From assembly GCA_008508345.1 (NCBI GenBank), contig QNGE01000416.1:184347-248346 (forward strand): DNA of 64,000 bases, in the 5' to 3' direction. The translations under genes and the position numbers were made by a program. This DNA comes from Paragonimus westermani (Eukaryota > Platyhelminthes > Trematoda > Plagiorchiida > Troglotrematidae). The notes beneath the pieces were generated by a model. The model had not been told where the DNA came from. It made no database searches and worked only from the letters and a program-made list of their open reading frames with translations. This document shows positions 34,301-45,470 of the stretch, piece after piece; position 1 is the first letter of the stretch; each line of letters opens with the position of its first letter.

Positions 34301-37300
34301 ACAAGCAACTAATGGCGGCCTGCATGTTGTGCAGTTACGATAGTAAATATGTGACTGATATCGTAGTTTTTAAGGAAAGTCTGTAGACTTTTCTACCTGA
34401 AGTGGTCTACACAGTTTGTAAATCCACTGTGCACCCTCATTTGGAAACAAACTTGCAGGCTTATCATCTGCACTTTTCGAGGGTCGCCCGGTCGCTAACA
34501 GACCTCGTCACATTTACCTGCAACGAACGCTGAACAGGCCGTATTCCGTCTTAGGAGTTTCAGTGTGACGGAATCCCAGAACTTCTTAGTTACGATTTGT
34601 ACACACTGAAACCCTTTTCTTTGTTTTATGGCCAATACTGATTAGGTTAAGCCCTCCAGAATTATGTTTGATCCACACGTATACGGTCACCAGATGTTCA
34701 TGCCTGTCTGTATGTATTCGTTTTGTGTAAGCTCTCTGTATGTTTGTTGTCGGTGCTTTTCTTTTTCCACACTTTTATTCCTCTCAGCTGAGTTGTTTAC
34801 ATATCTGGACAGTCTGACGAACTTTATTCTCTGATCAAAATAGGCATCTAAATCCATAGGCTTTAGTTACTTTCTTCAGCTGTACAAAACAAAGACTCTT
34901 TGAACCGTACCACAGGTGTTGACCTTATCCAGGCTCAACAAAGCCCTTCACAGGCGATGCTCACAGAACTGATGGTCGAGCGGATACACAGGACAACCGG
35001 TTCCATCGCCCATTCAGACTATCTCTACCGGATGAGTCCCAACAATAAGGTAACCGGTCGTACAACATGGGAATAACGGTGAGCATCAGGAAATATTATA
35101 ACCGGGGGTACGAAAAAGATGTTTTGAAAAGGTCTAGCTACTGCAAAAACTACTGTGATGTTTAGGATTGAAAAAGAACACCACTAAACACTAAGTTCTC
35201 GTTATGGCTGAAGCCAAATCAAACGCCATTGTAAAACCAATCATTCATTAAGTGTTAAGGGAATTGTATGTATCTTGATATAGTTTCCACCACCAAATGA
35301 GGACCGTAACCACACTTGATCAACTTCACTGGAATATCTATACAACTATCAAACAAACGGCAGGTTAGCTTTTCGTATTGTTTAGACAAGCTACACACTG
35401 ACCGGTCTGATTGCAAGTAGTATCTGATCACATGAAAAGATTTGCAGTTAGGACACTATTACAATTTTGGAATCTGTATATTGACGCATCACAAAAATTC
35501 CTTTGTCCACAATTTGTTTGACAGTGTTCATGAACGTACACTTCTCTTGCGTGCTAGATAAGATTCTAGCATTTTCAACTAAAATATTGTGGTTTATTTT
35601 TGTGCAGATCGTTTAACCAAGAGCTTTCAACAAGACGTGAAACACTATTCACTGAAATGTTTCACATAGATGGCAATAAGGCGCACCCAGTAAAGGATGA
35701 TAGTGTGATCAAGCTGATATCCGAAGGGATGAACGCAACAACAACAACAACAACAACAACACTGTTCCCAACCATCAAAAACAGAACCTACACAGCTGTA
35801 AAAGTATATCAGATGAAGTCACGTTCATCTCTCTTGCTTGGTTCTGTAAGCATTACACACACAGTTTTACACATTAATCCACAGGTGGCCATGACAATAC
35901 TTGTAGGAGGCACCTAGGTAAAGGTTATTAAGTATATCTTATGGTGGTCTCACAGAGACCACATCAGAACAATTGTGGTTTTAAAAATACTCGGCTGTCA
36001 AATTTCCGTCAGTTAGGGAGGGACCACCGTGCTCCTCTCGGAAACTTGTTCGACATCTCGGTGCTTACTAAAAGCTGCATTTAATTAGAGTCATCCAGGC
36101 ACTTCTGTGTCCGGAGCCACGGCCACCTCTGATTCCAGTCCGATTGGATTGCACAACTCTGTTAGTTTGTTTACTGTCAGCTGATGGAAGCAAATGAACT
36201 GACTTTCCTAATTCTCAGTCTCTGTCTTTCGAATCGCCTACCTTTGTTCAGCGAGGGAGACTAGTGTTTTAAAAGTACGAGCTGGATATACCTCTTATAC
36301 CCAGCATTTTTTATTGAAGCGCGGAGCAGCAGGGTCTGAAAAACGTGATGTTTCTGTCAACTTTTCGGGTGCGTTTTTGTTTACACACCATAATTAGGAG
36401 CCTGTTAGTGAGCATACTCAAGTGCACATATTATGACTATCAGCCAACCTCATAAAACCGTATACGCTTCAACTTTCATATACGCAGTGTCACCAGTTTA
36501 ACAGTGAACACCCAAAGACGGTGTAGTGGATCTGAAAGGCGCGCTGTGACGGTTGTAATCAAAGGAACTCATAAAGTGACCATGTGTAACGAATCATTCA
36601 AGTAAGTCACTGATTCACATCGGTTAGCGGTTCCTCAACATCAAACGACTTCGATAGTGAATAGCTTAGCTTATAAAACAGAAAATCATTGTTCACGACT
36701 AATGCTTTAAATCTTTCAAATGAAATGACTTTGGCGTTAGTCAGAGAAGAATGTCGTGGTGTAGCAATTCCACCCTTTATTAAGTCCGCTGTGGTCTATA
36801 GTCTCAAATAACTTAGGTCACTGGAAAAGTGCCGATTCCTTACGGTAGTTAACAGTGTTAATTTACAACAATATTTAGCACTGTTTAAAAGCGCACCCTG
36901 TCTTATCTCTCTGCTTAAGCCACGTTTGAAGACAGAAGTTTCAGTAGACCACTCGTTGTTGGTCACAGTTTTTTTTAGTTACTTTTAAAACTCGTAGATT
37001 TTTAACCAATAACCAAATAGTTCTGAGACGTATATGTTTTACGCAAGTTTGCAACGACCTCGCTGAAAAACACGAATAAAGTTGCCGTTGGATTTATTTT
37101 GTAATTATCCCCAGAATAGTTTGAGTAAAACTAAATATTGGCTAATTAACTGGAATGAATTTGAAGAAACGTTTCTTGGGCACAATAAACTAAGGGAATT
37201 TCCCGGATTCATATGATCCTCGGTAGTGTCGCATCATCTTCAATGTAAGATTGTTAATATTAGGCTAACCATTATCGTTTTGGCGTGGTAATAACGTTTG

Positions 37301-40072
37301 CGGATTACGGTTAGTGCTTTACAATACGTTTTCCCCATTTTTACTAAGTGTTCGCCAAACGATCGAAGAGTCCACCACTGACGTTAAGTTTGGTATTCAC
37401 TGCGACCCACATTCCCAGCAACTTATAGGTTCGGTCAGACATATGGGCGCGACAGCATACTGTAAATGTGTGCTCACACCCCCACATGGACACAATAATT
37501 TTGTGCTCGACTTTCTAACCTCGATCAGTCAGCCAGGGACAAAATATAAACGGAGAACTTGTGTGCTCTTACTTCCTGTGAGTTTGTTGAGCAAACTAGG
37601 ACTGCTAAACGATGGTAATTTGCTAGAAATAGGTGACTACCAGGGAATAAAGATGATAGAGCAGTGAACCAGATCAGAACAGGCTAAAGTATGGCATGAA
37701 CAACTAAATCGAATGAATGGATCACAGAGTCGTGATAGCTGAGCAATACTACAAAACTGGTTTCATAAAACTTACACTGGAAATTCAACTAAGTATGCAT
37801 GTTGCCTTATCTACCTCAAACTTTTGAAGTATTTTATGAGCATTCGCGTAAAAAAAATCGTGACAGCGAAATAAAAGATCATGTGCTATAAGGAAAGCAT
37901 AACTTAAGCCTATTGCAGCAATGAATGTGTAGATGACATTAATCACAGAATTCTCATACCGAGAAGTTCGGCTGTTTGGGTTCACGATTTATTCTGTTAT
38001 AAATGAGTTGAGTCAAACACGTTAAGATTCTAGGCAACCCGTCTAATTCCTCTTAGCATACCGTAAAAATCTGTGACTAGATAGTGCATCCAGTTACAAC
38101 TTTACAGTATGGCTTAAAAAGGAGTAATTTTTCCTCAGTCCTTGAACGTAGGCAACAAATTTGCAGACAACCGTCTTTTGGGAGCAACGTTTTTTGAGTA
38201 CCAAACGCTTCCAAATCATCCTTGAAGAGTAACGTTTAGACGCGCCATACAGTGTTAAAGGATACATACTGGAATTAAGGATATACTAATGCTGCTTCCT
38301 ATTCTGTTGGCTTCTTCATACTGTTGTTCATTAAATTTACAAGATGGCAGTTTGGAAATGATAACATGTACCCTACTCACGAAGCACAGAATAAAATGCT
38401 TAGACTACGAACAAGACAAATGACAAGTCAAACAGTCTGGTGCTCAACCGATTGGGAGTTAGTTATTGAATGTTGGCGGCATTTTTCATAGTAACCTGAC
38501 AAACTATTCCGCTGGCGCACTGAGGGTGTACTGCTGTTTGTGTACAACAGCATACCTCGTTTCTGTTCGGACTATAATTCGCTTATTGGTTTTCATGTCA
38601 GTAAAGAGAGAGTTTGGCCAATTTCTCTTGTACTTCTGAAGGAAAGAAAGTCGTTTGCACTAACTCACGAGCATTAGTTAAACCGTACGATCACTAAAAA
38701 TGTCCTCAGCAAGATCGTAGTACATCTTGTCGTTCACCTACGTCGGGATTTCATTGAGAACAGGAATTTTGCAAGAGGGATCTGTTTAACAGTTTCTGTT
38801 CAGTCTCTTGACAAGTGACATGGATATCTTTACGATCATTTTTTTGGAGGGGAGGGGGGCTCAACGTTTATAAAACAGAAAAACCATTTAATTCCTCATT
38901 ATGCTTTAAACTCGCAGTAGATTTTTGGGTGCGCATGACTGAAGCTCTGCTGATTTCAATGGACATTGGTAGCCTTATGCTTAGATGCTACTCACACTGA
39001 CGTTGGAATCAGTACCAGTTATTCAACAGTTGATTCTTTCCTCTGGTTTTATAATTCCTCAAGCTTGTCCTAACTTTGTTATCTTTGAGTACCATGATGT
39101 GCAACTGACATGAACATGTGATATTTCCTGTTGATAGCATATTTGTTGTTAAATATGCAGCAGGTTTTTCTTTGGAACTAACCCCGACAACCTTGTATTT
39201 CAGACCGTTTATAGAACCATGAGAAGAAAAGTTCATCTGATAAATGGCTGCAACTCAATGAGTGTAGTTTTCTTCAAAATTCACGGACGAAAATTATTGT
39301 TTACAAGATAATCAGTCGAATTATGGTTTCAAACCTCAGCGAACTCACCGGTGTTTTGTAACATAAATGGGAAAAAGTTATCCATCGGTTTGTTATCGTT
39401 ATGGTTGATGGTTGCTGGCATTATCATTGCCATTTGAGCAGAGTGGTATTGAGTGTCCTCATTGGAAGTTGCGTCTAGTTGTTTCACTGGCAATTTCGTG
39501 TCATTGGGTCCGAAGTCAACTGTACCAGTTCCATCAACACTGCTTACGCTATTCATCATCATCTTTGAAGCAATATCCGATTTATGTATACCAAGGTTAA
39601 CCAGGTCAGGTACTTCAGTCAAGTTAACCGATTCGTACAATGGACTGAACATATTTGAAACAGACGAATGGCTAGTTCTCAGGGAACTGTAATTGTGTTG
39701 TAACAGATTAAACAATATCGCCAATCGATCATGCGAATTTGCTGTCAGGTGGTGCATTTTGGAAGCACGCTCATTTCGGTTGGATTCTCTTGCTAAATCC
39801 TCCCCCTCGTTTGTATAACTATCACGAAGGTGGTGCGTTGTTTCAACAAACCTGTTGACCGACAGACGTTGCATGTTTAAGTTCATTGTAGACTTATCTT
39901 CGTTGCTGTCTTCAATACCTGATTCATTCGCGCACAGCAGCTGTTGAATGGAGAAACCCTTGTTCATTGGTTTTGTTCGAGTGGATACGGTAGGACTGAG
40001 TGATGTGTCTATTGCACACGTAATTGGGGTAGTGGCAAGGAATGGTGATGAATCAACTTCTCTTTCTGGCAT
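24535..40072 (-). CDS. bsx: BSX/bsh-type homeobox transcription factor, whole gene (3 coding exons)
   Basis: This is a nuclear DNA-binding protein of the ANTP-class BSX (brain-specific homeobox, Drosophila bsh) family, which in other animals specifies neuronal cell types. The coding sequence is join(40072-39349, 33665-33472, 25305-24535) on the minus strand and gives 562 residues. Both introns are GT-AG and phases match (phase 1, then phase 0). The homeodomain lies at about residues 263-322 and keeps R5, F8, L16, F20, W48, F49, Q50, N51 and R53. It contains the BSX-like pieces RRRKARTVFSD, YLSTPER, LSLSETQ and WFQNRRMKHKK. An eh1-like motif, FSIQQLL, sits at residues 40-46. The protein is much longer than vertebrate BSX because both flanks of the homeodomain are long, Ser/Asn/Thr-rich and without recognised domains. 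Family assignment rests on the homeodomain: BarH and Barx proteins carry WYQNRR where this protein has WFQNRR. A further 5' untranslated exon or a spliced leader is possible. Confidence 0.93.
26518..26770 (+). repeat. tRNA-derived SINE, family A, copy 3 (diverged, in bsx intron 2)
   Basis: The plus strand has TGTGAGGTCAATGGCC, then GGTTGTTCCATGAATG at the tRNA-like head, then ATGCACTACTACTGG, GAAATAGGCTGGCT and GCTGAATGCAAAATCTG, matching the body landmarks of the other copies in order. Similarity also runs upstream of the A-box region (GGTTGAGCCTTCATTTACGG), as in copies 4 and 5. It is clearly older than copies 1 and 2. Confidence 0.7.
31336..31356. repeat. 21-base palindrome in bsx intron 2
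   Basis: TGCCCGAAGC, one T, GCTTCGGGCA: perfect 10-base arms, GC-rich, inside an otherwise unassigned stretch. Confidence 0.85.
32345..33130 (+). pseudogene. Degenerate LINE reverse transcriptase (RTE/CR1-like), antisense in bsx intron 2
   Basis: Broken plus-strand frames show LINE motifs in order. GRWAENPQ, near 32499-32520, precedes the RT domain. Then come LLKHHKVSGPDKIPPVLL near 32635-32690 (family pattern L-K-x-x-K-x-x-G-P-D-x-I-P-P-E-L-L), LDLAHILPIYKSLR near 32755-32795, and QVFKLHQMI with RLIFVLEIRGTFGSLERAAL near 32912-33020 (pattern Q-I-F-x-L and F-L-D-x-x-x-A-F-D-S-V-D-R). It carries several stops and frameshifts. Orientation is opposite to bsx transcription. Confidence 0.75.
33472..33665 (-). 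CDS. bsx: bsx coding exon 2 (homeodomain helices 1 and 2)
   Basis: A 194-base exon flanked by acceptor CTTACAG (AG at 33667-33666) and donor CAG|GTACAT. Its first two bases complete the codon begun in exon 1, and 64 further codons end in phase 0. It encodes the basic lead CRRRKAR, the N-terminal arm and helices 1-2 of the homeodomain, finishing with LSLSETQ at homeodomain position 44. The open frame is invisible to a length filter because a longer chance frame overlaps it. The exact phase match to both neighbours and unbroken homeodomain coding make the exon secure. Confidence 0.95.
33666..39348 (-). other. bsx intron 1 (5,683 bp)
   Basis: A phase 1 intron with GTGAGT donor and TTACAG acceptor. 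Apart from a short ACA microsatellite near 35736, I see no coding exon and no recognisable transposon. The longest open frames inside (35600-35917 plus, 37314-37667 plus) match nothing I know and have no splice or family support. Confidence 0.85.
35736..35762. repeat. (ACA)n microsatellite
   Basis: About nine CAA/ACA units in bsx intron 1. Confidence 0.9.
39349..40072 (-). CDS. bsx: bsx coding exon 1 (N-terminus with eh1-like motif)
   Basis: The exon encodes residues 1-241 plus one base of codon 242. It starts at the ATG at 40072-40070, which has A at -3; an in-frame TAA lies 24 bases upstream, so no longer frame exists here. The donor is ACCG|GTGAGT (intron begins at 39348). The frame stays open only a few codons past the donor, consistent with a true exon end. 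GFSIQQLLCA at residues 39-48 fits the eh1 pattern F-x-I-x-x-L-L that recruits Groucho/TLE co-repressors, and vertebrate BSX has a comparable N-terminal motif. The remainder is Ser/Thr/Asn-rich, polar and probably disordered, with no other domain seen. The ATG could alternatively be internal if a coding exon lies further upstream, since an acceptor-like sequence precedes it by five bases. Confidence 0.87.
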
Positions 40073-40096
40073 CCTTCCTAAAGAAATATGAGATTA
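40073..40096 (-). promoter_or_regulatory. Splice-acceptor-like sequence just upstream of the bsx ATG
   Basis: Reading the minus strand, a pyrimidine-rich tract ATATTTCTTTAG ends with AG at 40079-40078, then five bases, then the ATG at 40072. An in-frame TAA at 40096-40094 closes the frame upstream. This fits a 3' splice site for a 5' untranslated exon, or a spliced-leader trans-splice site, which flatworms use close to start codons. It may be chance, because T-rich AG sites are common. Confidence 0.4.
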
Positions 40097-40100
40097 AGTA

Positions 40101-43100
40101 AGAAACCTTTTGGTGGTTAATTTTTGAGCTAAACTCATGAGTATGTGATATGATACACGTCTGGTTTTATTCTGACATCTGTAGATTAGTGCGACTGAAC
40201 TGAGTTGCAGGTCTTTTACATAAATGAGCAGACGAATGTAATTTCAATTAGTGATACAGACCATCTTATCTTTTGTAAATGCTTTTCATCAAAATGACAG
40301 CCGAAACTTTGAATACACTTTGTACTTCGGAGAATTGTGCCGAATGATGGGTTGCGAAAGGAAAGCGTTTAGCTGCACAACTCAATCGGTGGCCAGTACA
40401 GTGAACAAGGTAATCAGAAAAATCGTAGCATTACACACGAAATACCGTAGCCGCTTGCAACTGACTCGATTTTGTTTGGTTGTACTCTGTTTCTAAACGA
40501 CTATAATGATTTGGAAACTGAAGGGATATAGTAAATGTCTCTTTAAGACAAAACGCACACAATTTCGAGAAATAGACATTAACCAACACACTTTGGGATG
40601 AAAGGCAGTAAAAGCAGTTTGTAGTTGTCAGCGTTATTTGAATCTTCCTTTATACCACACATCATTCTGGACAAACGGGCTTGAAGACACAGAACGGACA
40701 AAGTAGCTTATAGTGCTCATTGGCAAAGATCTGATATGTACCTGCGGTTGCGTTTATCTTTGCTGACCACCTCTCCCACTTTCAAACATACGCATGCCAG
40801 TTGGATAGTCACTCGCCTAGGTACCAATTAAGCACTTGCCATCTACTGAATATAGCTGATTTACCTAAGTGTCATTTATTGTTCGACATTGTTTGTAAAT
40901 TACGTTACTTCTTCTAAGTGGACTTCATCCAGTTCTTCAAGACAACGGACGATTATCCTGATTTTAGCGATCGATTAGAGTGCTACAGGCTGATTTATAA
41001 GACGAGACTTCGCCTGCGACAGTTAGATAAAAATTTGCCCGTAGAGTGACTCAAGGAGAAACGCTTTATTGTTTACGTTGCCATTCTACATTACGACGTA
41101 ATGGAGAATTAACCTGTGTATGGATTGTTACTTGTTAAGATGAAGGAGACTGATCTGGTATTTTGCGGCTCAACTTACAATATCTTAGCGTACATACATT
41201 TGTTTCCGATAGCCTGAATGAGTGGATATTCCAAGAGGTCAAATCCTCGATCTACCTTTGCCGCTACTTTTTTTCAGATGAACGACTAGTTATCTTGACG
41301 TACCTCAACATCGTCACTTGAGACGATGATACGTGATCTCTTTCTCACCTTTCCTCGTAACCGTTCATTTCTGCACAGAGCTTTATACGCAGTGACACAC
41401 TTCTCCTTCAATCTTGGATCGAGTCCATCCATTCACAGCGCGCCGTCAGTCAGCCTGTCGTTAATAAACATTCCACCGGGCTAAGTACACATTGTACTCT
41501 AAACCCGATCACGTGCAATCGTGAATAAGATATATGAAATGAGCGCCTGCCACATTATCGGTCTGTAAACCCCCATTGTATCGAGTGTAAAACTGAGCTG
41601 GAAAGGTTTTAGGATGGTTAGATAGAGCAACCTGTAATATTGGCCCACGTAGCTTTCATTAACCATGCTACATTGTTACTATAAATGAAGCAGATTTCTG
41701 GCAAAAAACCACCTGCAAAGAAACGATCCAGCACTACTGCGCATTGGTTGAGTGAATTACGCCATATTACATACTAAATGTTTTAAAAGTCTACTTACAG
41801 TGCACTGTACAATCATTCAAATGTTTCACAATATTGTGACATGAGTCGTAGACATTTGCCAATCCCGTATCCAGATTACCTCATTTTAAGGTTACTTGCC
41901 CGTTCATTTCTCCTAATCCGATCAGATAGTGGGCATTCACCATGAACATGTAACTACGACACCGAAACTGTTTATACACAAATCAGCTGTCGATCCAGCA
42001 AGATGTTCTACCGGAAAACTTCAAAAGTGTGTCCAAACTGCAAGTAACAGCTTGCGTTTCTGGTAAATGGAAGAAGTGGAAATAGACTGAGAGGAAGATA
42101 GACGGATAGAATCAGAAATGTTTTTCCCATTTACGTTGTCATAAGTAATAAGAGGATTAATTCAGTTGGTCAAGAATGTGCAGGGAACACCATTACAAGT
42201 GTGTGGTTGAACTTAACACGGCTTTACTGTAAAAAGGAACCACAAGAGACCGACACAGCCAATAGGGGAAATGTATGCAGTATCAGAACAACAACTTAAG
42301 TATAAATTGTGATAAAAAGGGGATCTGAAGCTCTTAGATTACTAAGAACGGTTGTCACGCGAAATTACTAGTTAGGGACATGCGGTCATTGAATATACGG
42401 ACATATAATAGACCTTGACCGGAGAATAATTTCATGATCAACAACACACACGTTTTACACGGCAAAACAACAGCGGTAACGTTTGTGTTAACGAGCGAAT
42501 GCATCTAGAAATAATGCGAGTTAGATTAGAGAGAGAGAGCTCAGTTGGCAAAGAACACCTAGACCATCCTTTGAAGGAAAAACCGCTAATTCAGTGAGTG
42601 AGACAATTTCCAACACAGTTCCACCATTATATTTAAAAGCGAAGCAGCTCAGAAAGAAATGAAAAGTGTTTCCACTGAAGGCAAAAGAAAAAATGGCTTG
42701 CTTCTGGAAGACACTTTAAAAAATTTACATATCGCAGGTTGTTTGGACATTCAGTCGTGTAAGTTGTTTTCCATCGCATTGTGGATAACTACTCCCTACC
42801 ACTAAAACGCTTACTCTGTGGAACTGTTACTGTGCACAATTAGTCTTTCGCATTAAGTTCCACGTGATAGAATGTTTTTTCAGGTACACACCAGAGTGTT
42901 ACACTATTATCCAGAGAAGCTAAGAACAGAACTAAATGAATAGTGTACCCTTGTAGACAAAACAGTAGGCTGGGAACAGCAGATTGAAACAGATTATATA
43001 AATCAGACCACTGTCACATATCAGGTGCATTGCAATTGGGGTCATGTTTTGAAACGTAGTGTTCATCCCTTGACAAAGCCAAAAATATTTATTTGTTAGC

Positions 43101-45208
43101 TAAGTTCACTCTTATGTAATCTAGAGTAACCAGTTTTCATACACTTCTGATGTTTTGAGTGCCTAACTTATTCTGCCGTGTGTTTACTACCTTCGAGTCG
43201 ATCACCGTTAAGTCAAACATGACCGCGTCAAAACAAGAGAGATGGTTTATGCATACCCAGCTTGTAGTCCATGGTTGTAGGCTTCAGAAGAGCCTTAAAT
43301 AAACGAAGGGAATAATGTTCTTGCATTCTTAGGTCAGCACTGTCTTCACTTCAACGAATGAATGGAAGGCTTCAACACACCGTTTTCGTAATATAGTAAG
43401 TTACAAAGGTTCCCAGCTAGTTTGAGGTCCGCGCCGTCAGCTAGTTATTCAGTTACTCTAATAGAATAAAGAATTATCCAACTTCTTGGTATATAGTTCT
43501 CATACTCTGTTGCATTGTTTTACTAGTAACTGATCACTTCATGATCTGTACACTAATAATCCAGCCTGATGAAGTAAGCTCACAAGGTTCTAGTTTGATC
43601 ACAGGTTGCTAGTTTGGCCAAACCGACAGCCTAGCGTTGAATCGCCTATTCAGATGACATTATCCGAATTGAAGTGTGCTTCATCACTGAATTTAGCAGC
43701 TTACTCCTGAAAGTTAGATGAACTGTGACGGCTAATCCACTCTAAGAGTCACCAAACGTGATGCTGTTTTCAAAAATTGCGGCAAATGAAGTTCACCATG
43801 TTATGGTGATCTTGTCGAAAGCCAATAGCTCTGGTGTACTTACTCGACGCCTGTTCTTCTGCTGGATGCCAATCAGACGGTTGCCACATTCTGCTAAAGC
43901 TATTCGAAGTTTGATTCAGTTAAATTCTCGCTTGCTGTGTTGTTTAGTTAGTGGCAGTGAAGGAAACTATTGGTCCATACACTAAGCGGAGCAATCAACT
44001 GTGGGTGTAGACACTGCTGTACACACTCAGTAACATTTCATCTTCCAAACTGTATCACGTTAAGAGTCACGAATACAGACGTTCGTTCCCTATCTCTGGA
44101 GTTACTCATCACGCGAACCGGTGATCAACACATCCACGGCAGGCAATCAGTTATTGCCAGTCACAGAACATAGTTGACAGTCCTGGATTTGATTCTACCT
44201 AGAAGGTGCATGGATCACGGGAACCACAGGAGTAACACACACCTAGTATGCCTTTGTAGTGGCTGGGTGTGATATTTTTTCAGGCAAAATTAATAAGAAA
44301 TGCAATTGTACAATATAACGTATAATGGTTGATCTGTCGATAGCGGAAGAATAACAATTGCTGTATGTAACAGAAGGATATGGGCAATCAAACTGACTAT
44401 CCGTGTAAGCTTGTTCTTTGATCTATAAACATGGAGAAAAATGAAATAACACGCGTTGAAAGGTATATTAAACAGAAAACCATTTAGGTTTGACGCATGA
44501 ATTCATGGTATCTTCTAAAAATGAAGGTTTTGCTTTCGATGCTCATTCGTCAATAGAACACCCACCCCTTCGTTTAACGTTAATCTTCATAGCCAACATC
44601 GCCGAATGATTTGTATACCGTACTTCTCGCTCCGGAAGTAATGTAAGGCCATCTGAGTACATATGAGACTACAGTGAACATTCTGTTAACAGTCAGTTTC
44701 AGATAGTCTTCACGACCAGTGGGTGCAGCTACACCTTCTTTACATAGCAGCATAAAAAACCAACGCAACATCAGTCACCACTTTGTCAAATTTTCTTGAC
44801 ATGCTTTTGTCTGGTTTGCCTTTACACATCTTTACTGAATTTCCATTGGACCCACCAGATTGATTAACAAGCCAAATGGAGCGACTTTATGTTTCTGTTA
44901 CCACCACACGGATGTTATACCGGAGTTCATATCTGATGAACACGCTTTAGAAGTAAAGAGCTCATTCTCCCGACCCATTTTTAAATATCAGCTCTCTTGA
45001 ACACTGTGGATGTATAATGTCTTTTTGCTGAAGAACGTTTTACAAGACGGTTGCACCGTACGTTTTTATTGTTAATATTTAGATTCCGAAACAGATGCGT
45101 TTATACTAGCATCTTCGTACACATATGTGAGATGTCTATTAATCCGGAATACCACAAGATACAAGTAAACGTCGGATCCCTCGCTGGTGTGTCAAATTTT
45201 GGTCTGCT
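40101..45208. other. Region upstream of bsx; no gene recognised
   Basis: The bsx promoter and any 5' untranslated exon should lie here, but I cannot place a TATA box or donor site with confidence. A GA run near 42530 is short. Frames such as 40251-40496 (plus) and 43758-43985 (plus) match nothing. Confidence 0.5.
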
Positions 45209-45470
45209 GTAAGTTGAACATCAATCACAGCTGATTGTAGTTGTCTCAGTCCCACAGGCTTTTAATCAACCTCCTTCGAAAAGAAACATCAGGCTCCCGT
45301 TAACTCTTTTCAAAACTCGTCAATGGCACATATCCTTACCACGGTATGGACTAGAACTTCGGCCACATCTTCATAAGTTAATCGTGTTGACCAACTCACC
45401 ACTGAATTCAAATTAAGCACGACTGAATCGGTGCGCGCAAACGCCCAACCACACTCGTTTGTGAGTAGTA
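45209..45470 (-). repeat. tRNA-derived SINE, family A, copy 4 (diverged)
   Basis: On the minus strand, CTCACAAACGAGTG and GTTGGGCGTTTGCG come first, then CGATTCAGTCGTGC, then a head with AGTTGGTCAACACGATTAACTTATG and B-box-like AAGTTCTAGTCC, then TTTCTTTTCGAAGGAGGTTG. This matches copy 5 from end to end, including about 75 bases upstream of the A-box region. Many substitutions mark an old copy. Confidence 0.75.

Noticed and set aside
35600..35917. 105-codon plus-strand frame with an acceptor-like TTTGTGCAG upstream
   Set aside because: Its middle is an ACA microsatellite read as a threonine run, it lies antisense in bsx intron 1, and it matches no family.
37314..37667. 117-codon plus-strand frame in bsx intron 1
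   Set aside because: No family, no splice sites that join it to anything, and a non-ATG start.
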